A DNA stretch of 64,000 bases, taken from NCBI GenBank assembly GCA_937885695.1, contig CALABP010000056.1:39143-103142 (forward strand). The letters are read 5' to 3'. This stretch comes from DTU089 sp002440045 (lineage in GTDB: Bacteria; Bacillota; Clostridia; Oscillospirales; Acutalibacteraceae). The notes below the pieces were generated by a model, which had not been told where the DNA came from, ran no database searches, and was given only the letters and a program-made list of their open reading frames with translations. The position numbers were made by a program, and so were the translations under genes. Within the stretch, counting starts at the first letter, position 1. Every line of letters begins with the position of its first letter. Shown piece by piece: positions 17,759-25,129 of the stretch.

Positions 17759-18580
17759 TTATACAATGGGAAATTCAAATAATTTTCTTTCGCAGAATTT
17801 TGCAACACACTTAAAACCGGCTTCGCGGGCAATGCCGTAGGCTTCATAAATGCCGTCGCCTATTCTTTCGGCATAGTGCGAGTCTGTTCCCACACTCACA
17901 AATTTTCCGCCTAAATCTTTAAAACGTTTTACGGTTTCAAAAGTCGGCGCGGGCAGGTGTATGGGATATTTCAATCCGCCCATATTGATTTCAAGCGCCT
18001 TGTCTTTTTCGGCGCAGAGCTTTAAAATTTCGTCAACCGTTTTTGAATAGTTGTTTATATCTTCAACGTAGCCGCAAACATTATATATATAGCGGAAGGG
18101 GTATGTCAGATGAGCGAGCACGTCAAAGTCGCCCCATTCGAGCATTTTAAGAATTTCAAAAAAGTATTCGTTCATAAAAATAGGAACGTCTTTTTCACTG
18201 AATTCTTTCCAATAATAAAAATCTTCTTTGTTTCTCAGGTTGTGAAGCGAGCCGAGAACGACGTCGTATTTTTGCATATTTATAATTTTTTTTGCAAGTT
18301 CAGGGTTATAGTGCGGCTCGCCGAGCTCAATACCTCTTAACACCTCAAGCCTTCCTTTAAACGCCGCTTTTGCCTTTGAAACTTCAAAATAGCTTTGCAA
18401 TGTGCGGCGGTCATATTCGTCCTCATAATATCTGTCAACTTCGCAGTGGTCGGTAAAAGCAATTGCTTCGAGCTTTTTTTCTTCGGCGTTTTCAGCCATA
18501 AACATTGCCGAATGATGCCCGTCGGGCGAGTTGTCGGTGTGGGTGTGCATATCTATTAATCTTATACTGTCCTCTTCCAT
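17759..18580 (-). CDS. PHP-domain phosphatase, histidinol-phosphatase-like
   Basis: A 273-residue metal-dependent PHP-domain protein of the HisJ/HisK class. It shows the metal-ligand motifs DMHTHTDNSPDG at the N terminus, FTDHCE, an internal VLGSLHN and the terminal GTDSHYAERIG. Length and motifs match histidinol-phosphate phosphatase, which makes histidinol, but no other histidine-biosynthesis gene is near. It could equally be another phosphoesterase of the superfamily. The start ATG at 18580 has AAGGGG about 12 nt upstream. Confidence 0.8.
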   Translation of the reverse strand: MEEDSIRLIDMHTHTDNSPDGHHSAMFMAENAEEKKLEAIAFTDHCEVDRYYEDEYDRRTLQSYFEVSKAKAAFKGRLEVLRGIELGEPHYNPELAKKIINMQKYDVVLGSLHNLRNKEDFYYWKEFSEKDVPIFMNEYFFEILKMLEWGDFDVLAHLTYPFRYIYNVCGYVEDINNYSKTVDEILKLCAEKDKALEINMGGLKYPIHLPAPTFETVKRFKDLGGKFVSVGTDSHYAERIGDGIYEAYGIAREAGFKCVAKFCERKLFEFPIV

Positions 18581-18609
18581 ATTTAAATTAAACCCCTTAT
18601 TTCGATTTA

Positions 18610-18663
18610 TTATTACACTGCGTATTCTATCACATATTTTATAAAAAGAACATAGTGTAATAA
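18610..18663. repeat. 10-bp inverted repeat between divergent promoters
   Basis: TTATTACACT (18610-18619) and AGTGTAATAA (18654-18663) are perfect inverted arms 34 nt apart, in the space between the divergent PHP and ispE genes. They could bind a regulator of the PHP gene. Confidence 0.4.
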
Positions 18664-18687
18664 AATATTTATAAATAAATTTTATGC

Positions 18688-18716
18688 TTTAAAAAAGCGC
18701 GTATATGTGATAAACT
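18688..18716 (+). promoter_or_regulatory. Likely promoter for ispE
   Basis: TTTAAA (18688-18693) and TAAACT (18711-18716) are 17 nt apart. Transcription would begin about 18723, inside the left arm of the 13-bp hairpin that follows. Confidence 0.5.
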
Positions 18717-18763
18717 ATAGGCATAAGAGGGGCTACCGGGTTGTTCGACTCTCTTATGCCTAT
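18717..18763 (+). promoter_or_regulatory. 13-bp stem-loop at the 5' end of the ispE message
   Basis: ATAGGCATAAGAG (18717-18729) pairs perfectly with CTCTTATGCCTAT (18751-18763) around a 21-nt loop containing TTCGAC. The ispE ribosome site (AAAGGAG) follows directly. The right arm is a copy of the recurring TTCGACYCTCTTATGCCTA motif. Confidence 0.65.
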
Positions 18764-18780
18764 TAAAGGAGCGTGATATT

Positions 18781-19653
18781 TTGATAGTTAAAGCAAACGC
18801 TAAAATCAACCTTATGCTCGACATAACGGGCGTCAAGAAAAACGGCTATCACAAGCTTTACACAATAATGCAGTCGTTGAGCCTGTGCGACATTTTGAAA
18901 ATCGAAAGAACAAAGGGTGAAAAAATCCTCATTTCGTGCTCCGACAAAAATATACCGACCGACAGAAAAAACATTGCCTATAAATGTGCGGCGGCATTTT
19001 TTGACGCGGCGAAAATCGAAAAAGGGCGCGGTATAAAAATAGATATAGAAAAAAATATCCCGAGCGAAGCGGGTATGGGCGGCGGCAGTGCCGACGGCGC
19101 GGCGGTGCTTTTCTCTTTAAACAGGCTTTACTCGGAGCCGTTCACTTTAAAAGAGCTTGTTAAAATCGGCGCCGCGGTCGGCGCGGATATTCCGTTTATT
19201 CTTATCGGCGGAACGGCGCTTTGCCTTGATATAGGGAGCGTGGTGGCGCCCTTAAACGACCTTGACGGCGTTTATTTTGCCGTTGTAAAGCCCGACTGCG
19301 GAAGCAACACGCGCGAAGCGTACAGCGCGATTGATTCAAGCGAGTCGCTTCGACACCCGAACGGCGAAGCCATGTGCGAGGCTTTGGAGGACGGCGATTT
19401 TAAAGGGGCGTTTAAATACTGCGCAAATATTTTTGAACAGGTGATAGAGTTTAAAGACAGGGTCGATATTAAAGACGCCATGTATAAATGCGGTGCAAAA
19501 GCCGCCTGTATGACAGGCTCGGGTACGGCGGTTTTCGGCGTGTTTTTTGATAAAGAAAGCGCCGAAGAATGCGTAAGCCGTCTTAAAAAAACATATCCGC
19601 GCGTTTATTTTTGCGAGCCGAAAAACTGCGGTATTGAAATAATCGAAGAATGA
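18781..19653 (+). CDS. ispE: 4-diphosphocytidyl-2-C-methyl-D-erythritol kinase
   Basis: A GHMP-family kinase (290 residues) that phosphorylates CDP-methylerythritol in the MEP route to isoprenoids. The substrate motif is KANAKINLMLDITG at the N terminus, the ATP-binding glycine-rich loop is PSEAGMGGGSADGAA, and the third GHMP motif is MTGSGTAVFG. The start is TTG at 18781 with AAAGGAG nine bases upstream; no in-frame ATG precedes the conserved motif. It is followed by spoIIR on the same strand. Confidence 0.93.
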   Translation: MIVKANAKINLMLDITGVKKNGYHKLYTIMQSLSLCDILKIERTKGEKILISCSDKNIPTDRKNIAYKCAAAFFDAAKIEKGRGIKIDIEKNIPSEAGMGGGSADGAAVLFSLNRLYSEPFTLKELVKIGAAVGADIPFILIGGTALCLDIGSVVAPLNDLDGVYFAVVKPDCGSNTREAYSAIDSSESLRHPNGEAMCEALEDGDFKGAFKYCANIFEQVIEFKDRVDIKDAMYKCGAKAACMTGSGTAVFGVFFDKESAEECVSRLKKTYPRVYFCEPKNCGIEIIEE

Positions 19654-19660
19654 AAAACGA

Positions 19661-19716
19661 AAAACCGTCCATAATCTCTGTGTAACGAAAAGTCTACATA
19701 GAAAAAGGACGGTTTT
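19661..19716 (+). terminator. Hairpin between ispE and spoIIR, terminator and possible RBS cover
   Basis: AAAACCGTCC (19661-19670) and GGACGGTTTT (19707-19716) form a perfect 10-bp stem around a 36-nt loop. The T tract follows in the right arm, so it can terminate ispE transcripts. The only ribosome-site candidate for spoIIR (AAAGGAC, about 19704-19710) is partly inside the right arm. Confidence 0.65.
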
Positions 19717-19720
19717 ATTT

Positions 19721-20362
19721 ATGCAAAAATTTATTTACGAAAGAAAATTCGGGCTTAAAGACCGCGTGTTTTTGGCGGCAGTGTCAATATTTTTCGCTTT
19801 ATACGCGTCGTTTTCTTTGACGTATTTTGGGGGCGCGTGCTCAAAAATAAGCGACAGCGTTGTAAGACTTCATATTCTTGCAAACAGCGACAGCGAAACG
19901 GACCAAAACATAAAGCTTGCCGTGCGCGACGCGCTTCTTAAAAGAAATACCGAGCTTTTGACGGCGGGCGTCAATTCACAAAACGCCGAAAGCTATTTTG
20001 AAGCTTCAAAAGAAGAGCTTCAAAAAACCGCAAATAGGGTGCTTAAAGAAAGCGGCTTTGATTACGGCGCCGAAATCAAGCTGTGCCGCGAGATATATCC
20101 GACAAGGGTATACGGCGAGCTGACGTTCCCGTCGGGCGAATATACATCGGTAAAAGTCGTGCTCGGAAGCGGCAAGGGTCACAACTGGTGGTGCGTTATG
20201 TTTCCGCCGCTTTGCGTGCCCGCCGCGGCAGGCGAAGTCGAAGAAAACGGGGAGGAGCTTTCCGAATACCTGACGGACACGGGCGAAAGCATAGTGACCT
20301 CGGGCGAAAAATATAAAGTGAAATTCAAGCTTCTTGAATGGTTTGAAGAGATATTCAAATAA
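19721..20362 (+). CDS. spoIIR: Stage II sporulation protein R
   Basis: A 213-residue forespore signalling protein. In Bacillus it is made under sigma-F, exported, and needed to activate the SpoIIGA protease that processes pro-sigma-E in the mother cell. Seen: an N-terminal membrane segment (about 17-36), the family signature VVRLHILANSDSETDQ, and the C-terminal GHNWWCVMFPPLCV. The spacing from ispE and the hairpin between them suggest separate control. It converges on the fumarase gene, overlapping it by 8 bp at the 3' ends. Confidence 0.93.
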   Translation: MQKFIYERKFGLKDRVFLAAVSIFFALYASFSLTYFGGACSKISDSVVRLHILANSDSETDQNIKLAVRDALLKRNTELLTAGVNSQNAESYFEASKEELQKTANRVLKESGFDYGAEIKLCREIYPTRVYGELTFPSGEYTSVKVVLGSGKGHNWWCVMFPPLCVPAAAGEVEENGEELSEYLTDTGESIVTSGEKYKVKFKLLEWFEEIFK

Positions 20363-21197
20363 CCTCTTCTGCGTGGCGCGTAACGTGACAGCCGATGTTT
20401 ACCGCCGCGGGCAGCCCCGCGATGTGAGTCGGTGCGGTTTCAATGTTGACGGCAAGCGCGGTTATGTCGCCGCCGAAGCCCTGCGCGCCTATTTTAAGAG
20501 TGTTGACGGCTTCAAGCGCTTTCTTTTCAAGCTCGCAATAAAACGGGTCGGCGTTTCTTTTTGAAACGTCGCGCGTGAGCGCTTTTTTTGAAAGAAGCGC
20601 GGCACCCTCAAAATCACTGCCGAGCCCCACGCCTATAACAAGCGGCGGGCACGGGTTAGAGCCTGCAAGGCGCACCGTTTCTTTAATAAAGCCGATTATA
20701 TCGTCAGCCCCCGAAGAGGGATTGAACATTTTTATTCTGCTCATATTTTCACTGCCGAAGCCCTTCGGCGCGGCAACAAGCTTTACTTTATCGCCGTCAA
20801 CAAGCGAAAAGTGTATTATGGCAGGCGTGTTGTCGCCCGTGTTTTCGCGCTTTAGAGGGTCGCGCACGACAGAACAGCGCATTTTACCGTCAAGATACGC
20901 TTTTTTTACGCCGCGGTTTACGGAGTCATTAAAGCTTCCGCCGACAAAATGAACGTCCTGCCCCACTTCGGCAAATAAAACAGCCATTCCCGTATCCTGG
21001 CAAATCGGTAAAGAAAGCTCCCTTGCCGCGTCAAGATTTTTGCACATATCGCAAAACACGCTTTTTGCGGCGGCGCTGCTTTCTTTTTCTTTTGAAACGC
21101 CAATCAGCTCTTCAAGGTCTTGCGGCAAAAGCGTGTTGGCTTTTAAAAACAGCCGCTCGACTGCGTCTTCTATAATTTTTACGTCAATTTCTCTCAT
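20355..21197 (-). CDS. Class I fumarate hydratase, alpha subunit
   Basis: A 280-residue subunit of an Fe-S hydro-lyase (fumarase or L-tartrate dehydratase type) that interconverts fumarate and malate. The three cluster cysteines appear in PICQDTGMAVLF, SNPCPPLVIGVGLG and NIGCHVTRHAE. The start follows AGGAG. The beta subunit normally lies directly downstream, but here the next DNA is the convergent spoIIR gene, so the partner must be encoded elsewhere. Confidence 0.9.
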   Translation of the reverse strand: MREIDVKIIEDAVERLFLKANTLLPQDLEELIGVSKEKESSAAAKSVFCDMCKNLDAARELSLPICQDTGMAVLFAEVGQDVHFVGGSFNDSVNRGVKKAYLDGKMRCSVVRDPLKRENTGDNTPAIIHFSLVDGDKVKLVAAPKGFGSENMSRIKMFNPSSGADDIIGFIKETVRLAGSNPCPPLVIGVGLGSDFEGAALLSKKALTRDVSKRNADPFYCELEKKALEAVNTLKIGAQGFGGDITALAVNIETAPTHIAGLPAAVNIGCHVTRHAEEVI

Positions 21198-21261
21198 ATA
21201 AACTCCTAAAGCAACACCGATTATAAAAATATAAGCACTGCAAAATTTTATCTGCCGTTAC

Positions 21262-21308
21262 AAAAAAGGCGGTCAAAGAGCGCCGCAAAGTGGCAGCCCG
21301 ACCGCCTT
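21262..21308 (-). terminator. Terminator of the yabP-yabQ-divIC-yabR group
   Basis: On the minus strand AAGGCGGTC pairs with GACCGCCTT (plus-strand arms 21300-21308 and 21266-21274) and a run of Ts follows. It lies just beyond the yabR stop. Confidence 0.8.
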
Positions 21309-21317
21309 GAATACAGA

Positions 21318-21773
21318 TTATTTTCCCGAGCCTCTTCTCGGTGCGGACGTGCCGCGCTTAGAGGCTGAGTTTTTTTTGAGGTCGCTCATTTTTTCGTCGC
21401 TTACCGATTTAAAACGTGCCATCATATCTTCAAACGACATATTTTCGGGTTCGCTTCTTCTTTGACCCGTCCAGACCTGCGGCCTTGATTTTGACCTGTC
21501 GTTAAAGTTCTTTTTCGGTTTTTCGGGCATTTCTTCTTTGGGTAAAGCCTTTTTAATCGAAAGAGCCACCTTGCCCTTTTCGTTTACGTCAATAACCTTA
21601 ACTTTTACGGTGTCGTTTTCTTTTAAGACCTCGTGAATATCTTTAATAAAAGAGTTTGAGACCTCAGAGATATGCACCATGCCGGTGGTCTTGTCGGGAA
21701 GCTCTACAAATGCCCCGAAGTTTGTGATTCCTGTTACCTTGCCTTCTAAAATTGCGCCGATTTCTACTGCCAT
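21318..21773 (-). CDS. yabR: S1 RNA-binding domain protein
   Basis: A 151-residue protein with one N-terminal S1 domain (about 1-72): VGAILEGKVTGITNFGAFVEL fold start (IGAILEGK..NFGAFVEL), GMVHISEVS, and VKVKVIDVNEKGKVALSIK. The rest is a basic, Arg/Lys-rich disordered tail. It is the YabR/general stress protein 13 type, thought to bind RNA or ribosomes. The start at 21773 is chosen for GAGAGG upstream and for the exact S1 boundary. In Bacillus yabR follows divIC, as here. Confidence 0.87.
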   Translation of the reverse strand: MAVEIGAILEGKVTGITNFGAFVELPDKTTGMVHISEVSNSFIKDIHEVLKENDTVKVKVIDVNEKGKVALSIKKALPKEEMPEKPKKNFNDRSKSRPQVWTGQRRSEPENMSFEDMMARFKSVSDEKMSDLKKNSASKRGTSAPRRGSGK

Positions 21774-21903
21774 TAAGCTACCTCTCGTGTTTTTGAACCG
21801 CAAAAGGCGGTTCGTTTTTTATAAGTACCCCCGATTAACCGATAAGTAAAATTATGACGGAACATTCCCGTAATATTTATACTTTCAATTAACAAGCGGC
21901 TTT

Positions 21904-22215
21904 TTAACGGTTCTGTTCGCCGGGGGTTGCGTCGTAATAAAGACGCTCGTCCGGATAAGCATAGCCGTTTTCTCTGGCATATTTTTCGGCTAAAGCAGCT
22001 TCATCGTCGCTTTCGACAACGGCGGCAAGCTCGGAGTTTTCGCTGAGCTTTTGCTCAAGCTCGCCCGTGAGGGCGTTATATTCGTTGCTTTGACGGTCGT
22101 TGTCAAATTTTTGAGAGATTATCGAAACAACAAAAAAACCGATGACAAGGACAGCCGCAACAGTCAGAATTATGCTGACGGGGGTTCTTTTAGTCTTCTT
22201 TTTTTTGCCCTTCAT
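21904..22215 (-). CDS. divIC: DivIC/FtsB-like septum formation initiator, internal start
   Basis: An in-frame ATG at 22215 has GGAGG ten bases upstream, so a 103-residue DivIC could be made on its own from inside the longer frame. It has a basic cytoplasmic tip, a membrane segment (about residues 13-31), a coiled coil (about 35-75) and the family's C-terminal YAREnGY..P motif. DivIC works with FtsL and DivIB in the divisome. Whether the cell makes the fusion, the short form or both cannot be told from sequence. Confidence 0.75.
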   Translation of the reverse strand: MKGKKKKTKRTPVSIILTVAAVLVIGFFVVSIISQKFDNDRQSNEYNALTGELEQKLSENSELAAVVESDDEAALAEKYARENGYAYPDERLYYDATPGEQNR

Positions 22216-22755
22216 AACCTTTTCGCCTCCGTTTAAAGATACCTTTCGCTTTTTAAACATACCATATAAATTATATACATATAATTTGAGTTTTGGCAAG
22301 AGTTTTTTGCGATTTTTTTCAGACTTTTTTCTTGTTTTTTTGAAAAAAGACGATATTTTCAAAAAGAGCTTTTTAAAAAGCCCGAACAAAAGCCTGAAAG
22401 GTGCGAAAAGTATTTTGAAAACGGTGCCGAAAAAGCGGCGAAAGGCTTTTACGAATATATCTGTCAGCTTTATTGCGGCTGTGCCTAAAGAAAAATAATA
22501 AAACGCCGCGCCGATAATTTCGCCGAAAATAAGATAAAAGCGGATTTCGCCCTTGTTTATTGCAAGAATGAACAGAAACGTGGCAAGCCCGAAAAGAAGA
22601 AAATAAAGAATATCAAAAACAACAACGGCGGCTTTGGCTTTTGTGAACGACAGGCGCACGGCTCTTAATATATCGTACAAAACGCCGAGCGCAAAGCCCA
22701 CGCCCAAAGAAAGCAGAAAAAATTTAAGCTGTTCGCTTTGTTGGAACGAGTACAT
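21904..22755 (-). CDS. yabQ: YabQ-DivIC continuous frame: spore cortex protein plus septum initiator
   Basis: One uninterrupted 283-codon frame carries two proteins that are separate genes elsewhere. Residues 1-180 are YabQ, a polytopic membrane protein needed for spore cortex formation: hydrophobic helices between about 8 and 95 (SLGVGFALGVLYDILRAVRL near the start) and then a basic tail. From residue 181 (MKGKKKKTKRTPVS) the sequence is DivIC/FtsB-like: short cytoplasmic basic tip, one membrane segment, coiled coil, and the terminal YARENGYAYPDERLYY. No stop codon separates them. The YabP stop overlaps this start (TGATG). Confidence 0.85.
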   Translation of the reverse strand: MYSFQQSEQLKFFLLSLGVGFALGVLYDILRAVRLSFTKAKAAVVVFDILYFLLFGLATFLFILAINKGEIRFYLIFGEIIGAAFYYFSLGTAAIKLTDIFVKAFRRFFGTVFKILFAPFRLLFGLFKKLFLKISSFFKKTRKKSEKNRKKLLPKLKLYVYNLYGMFKKRKVSLNGGEKVMKGKKKKTKRTPVSIILTVAAVLVIGFFVVSIISQKFDNDRQSNEYNALTGELEQKLSENSELAAVVESDDEAALAEKYARENGYAYPDERLYYDATPGEQNR

Positions 22756-23036
22756 CAGCGAAACACCCTTGAGAAAAATCCCGAGCTTTTCGGGAGCGTG
22801 TCGGCAAAGCTCATGGCGGATATAGTGCCCTCGACTGTCATTTCGCCCGTTTCAAGCGACAGGTGCGTTATGTGAAGCCCGTCGCCCCTGACGGTAAGCT
22901 CGCCCAAAACGGTTTGCGCCGTTACTGTTTCTTCATCAAAGCTTCCGACCTCGGTAACGCCCGAAACGGAAAGCTTTTTTCTGTCCTCCAAAATGCAGTT
23001 CTGCGGTAAAATGTTTGTCTTTTTTTCTTCCGTCAT
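22755..23036 (-). CDS. yabP: Sporulation protein YabP
   Basis: A 93-residue beta-rich protein of the YabP/YqfC family, required with YabQ for spore cortex assembly in Bacillus. It shows the family core LSVSGVTEVGSFDEETVTAQT followed by LTVRGDGLHITHLSLETGEMTVEG (split here as two segments of the same sheet). The ribosome site AAAGGGGG is the 3' arm of a perfect hairpin. The stop shares a base with the yabQ start. Confidence 0.9.
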   Translation of the reverse strand: MTEEKKTNILPQNCILEDRKKLSVSGVTEVGSFDEETVTAQTVLGELTVRGDGLHITHLSLETGEMTVEGTISAMSFADTLPKSSGFFSRVFR

Positions 23037-23043
23037 AAATAAT

Positions 23044-23073
23044 CCCCCTTTGTAAAATCTATGACAAAGGGGG
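23044..23073 (-). promoter_or_regulatory. Hairpin covering the yabP ribosome site
   Basis: On the minus strand CCCCCTTTGT pairs perfectly with ACAAAGGGGG around a 10-nt loop. The 3' arm supplies the yabP Shine-Dalgarno sequence, 7 nt before its ATG. No T run follows, so it is not a normal terminator. Confidence 0.6.
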
Positions 23074-23081
23074 CGATTATA

Positions 23082-23660
23082 TTATTTAATTTTTTCGGTT
23101 TTTCCGTGTTTTACAAGGAAAACGCTGCGGCTTAAATCCATAAGCGGCTTATCGTTAAAAGAGTCGGTATAAAAATTGTCGATAACGCCGTCGGGGTATT
23201 CCTTTAAAAAAGCCTTCGCCTTGTTTTCTCTGAAGCAAAGGCACGTTATTTCGCCGCTTTTTTCGTCGATTTTTGAGCAGATGCAGTTTTTAACGCCTAA
23301 AATTTCAACGGGTCTTTGTAAAAGGAATTCGGGCGAGCACGAAATTATTATATCGTCGGGCGATTTTACTTCGTCATAAAACGGATTGATGTTTTTTATG
23401 TGAGTGCGCCAAAAATTTTCGGCTTCAAAAGAAAGTGTATTTTTGCCCGAAAGGTTTTCTTTAAAATAAGCCGACAGCTTTTTGCCGTATTTATTAAGTG
23501 CTTCTTCAATCGAAAGCTTTCCGGATTTATATTTTGCAAGAGCCAAAAGAAGCTCGGGGACGTGCTTTGAAAGCGACGGGTCTTTTTTCAAAAAATAAAA
23601 GAAAAAATCAACAGAGCTTTCGCCGTCATAAATTGTGTTGTCAAAATCAAACACGTTCAT
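23082..23660 (-). CDS. HAD superfamily phosphatase, subfamily IB
   Basis: A 192-residue hydrolase of the phosphoserine-phosphatase-like group. The catalytic DxDxT motif is at the N terminus (VFDFDNTIYDGES, Asp5 and Asp7), motif II is ISCSPEF, and the late acidic motif is in VIDNFYTDSFNDKPL. The helical cap is about 60 residues. The substrate is unknown; small phosphomonoesters or lipids are both possible. The gene overlaps the MFS transporter by 14 bp, which suggests a functional pair. Confidence 0.82.
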   Translation of the reverse strand: MNVFDFDNTIYDGESSVDFFFYFLKKDPSLSKHVPELLLALAKYKSGKLSIEEALNKYGKKLSAYFKENLSGKNTLSFEAENFWRTHIKNINPFYDEVKSPDDIIISCSPEFLLQRPVEILGVKNCICSKIDEKSGEITCLCFRENKAKAFLKEYPDGVIDNFYTDSFNDKPLMDLSRSVFLVKHGKTEKIK

Positions 23661-24912
23661 TTTTAAAATAACTCCTCCATTTTTTTGCCGAAGCGAGCGT
23701 TAAAAGAAGCGCCGCGCCGCAAAGACCGACCCACACGCCCGCTGTGCCGCCCCAGCCGATGTTTTCCGAAACCACGCCGAAGCCGTAAGACGACGCCGCA
23801 CTGCCGACGTAGGCAATAGCATTCATAAATCCCGTGACGGTCGCCGTTTTGCCAGTTGAAGCAAAGCGCATGGGAACAAGCGTTATTATAACATAGTTAT
23901 ATGTATACATAGCCGTTGTGCAAAGCGCAAGAAGAACGATTGAAAGATAAATAGGAAGTTTTGCCATAAATATTACAAGCGACAGCGGAATGAGCGTGAA
24001 AACAAGAATGGCGGCGCCCGTCTTGATTTCGTCTTTTTTAAACACCTTGTTGTAAATGGGGGTGATTATGTATGCGCCGCTTATGTTGAAGATAGGCAGG
24101 CAAATTGAAAGAAGCACCGAAAACGCCGCAGAAGTGTCGTAAACCTCGGTGAGCATTGTGGGCATCCAGGTGGTTATGCCCTCTTTTATTGCGCCGTGAA
24201 TTGCGTCGGCAGGCAAAAGGAACAGAACGCCCGAAGCCGCAAACAATGCCAAAAGCCCCTTGCTTTTTTTGCCTTTTTCGTCGGACTTGAATTTTTCGGG
24301 TATAACCGTGTCGCGAAGAACAAGGTCTTTTTTTATAATAAGCGAAACGGCAATAAAGAAAGCCGCCGCCAATGCAAGAATGATTGCCGCGCTGTAAAAG
24401 ACGTGCTTCCAGCTGAAAAACTTAATTGAAACAGACGCCGTAAGGTAGGCGAGCACCGTGCCTATGGGTAGAGTTGCGCTTATGTGAAGGCACGATTTTG
24501 CACGCATTTCTTCATTAATTATGCTTGCGAGTATTTTTAAAATCGCAACCCAAAGCTGCGCCAAAGCAAAGCCGTTAAAGCCCCACACAACAGCCATTGC
24601 GGTGTTTGTTGTGCAAAACGTCATTGCGACGTTTGCAATGCACGAAAGCGAAAGACCGCTTATAATCATTTTGAACGGTGAAATTTTGTCTCCCAAAAAG
24701 CCGTTGATTATTTGGAAAACTCCGTACACAACAAAAAAAGCCGAGCCTATAAGCCCGCCTTCGGGTTTTGAAAAAAGCCCGCTGCTGACGATCGCCGAAA
24801 GCGCGGCGGAAAAATTGATTCTGCCGACGTACGAAGCGGTGTAGGCGGCAAAGCAGGCAATAAAAACAAGCCTTGATTTGCCGTGGTCTTCAAGATAAAG
24901 CTGTTTGTTCAT
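23647..24912 (-). CDS. MFS transporter, GlpT/UhpT-like
   Basis: A 421-residue membrane protein with about 12 predicted helices and a central cytoplasmic loop near residues 190-215. The start resembles organophosphate antiporters (YTASYVGRINFSAAL compared with the GlpT/UhpT first helix), and GGLIGSAFFVVYGVFQIING matches the second helix. If it belongs to that group it would exchange a phosphorylated substrate for phosphate, which would fit the overlapping phosphatase gene. That coupling is inference. Confidence 0.82.
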   Translation of the reverse strand: MNKQLYLEDHGKSRLVFIACFAAYTASYVGRINFSAALSAIVSSGLFSKPEGGLIGSAFFVVYGVFQIINGFLGDKISPFKMIISGLSLSCIANVAMTFCTTNTAMAVVWGFNGFALAQLWVAILKILASIINEEMRAKSCLHISATLPIGTVLAYLTASVSIKFFSWKHVFYSAAIILALAAAFFIAVSLIIKKDLVLRDTVIPEKFKSDEKGKKSKGLLALFAASGVLFLLPADAIHGAIKEGITTWMPTMLTEVYDTSAAFSVLLSICLPIFNISGAYIITPIYNKVFKKDEIKTGAAILVFTLIPLSLVIFMAKLPIYLSIVLLALCTTAMYTYNYVIITLVPMRFASTGKTATVTGFMNAIAYVGSAASSYGFGVVSENIGWGGTAGVWVGLCGAALLLTLASAKKWRSYFKNERV

Positions 24913-25014
24913 AAGTATCTCCGAATCCTGTTTAAAATAGAAATATATTTTACTCTTTTAGTGTGCTAAAGTCAACCGCAATAAGTGAAATTTAATAAAA
25001 AATCATTCTGTATA

Positions 25015-25043
25015 TTGAGATTTTATGTTTTTTGTGATAAAAT
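25015..25043 (+). promoter_or_regulatory. Promoter for the serine hydrolase gene
   Basis: TTGAGA at 25015-25020 and TAAAAT at 25038-25043 are 17 nt apart. The predicted 5' leader is about 80 nt. Confidence 0.7.
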
Positions 25044-25065
25044 GATAACAGTTCAATTTGTATTT

Positions 25066-25107
25066 CGGCAAACGCCCCCGGGCGCGGACTGAAAAAGTCC
25101 TTTGCCG
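25066..25107 (+). ncRNA. Structured 5' leader, compact three-way junction
   Basis: Three helices can form at once: P1 CGGCAAA/TTTGCCG (25066-25072 with 25101-25107), P2 CGCC/GGCG with loop CCCG (25073-25084), and P3 GGACT/AGTCC with loop GAAAA (25086-25100). P2 abuts P1 directly and one base separates P2 from P3. The ribosome site AAGGAGG begins eight bases after P1. I do not recognise a known riboswitch class. Confidence 0.55.
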
Positions 25108-25129
25108 ATTGTTTAAGGAGGATTTTTCA

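Noticed and set aside
18717..18763. tRNA-like element: acceptor-like stem and GTTCGAC resembling a T loop
   Set aside because: There is no D arm, anticodon arm or 5-bp T stem around TTCGAC. It is better explained as a leader hairpin.
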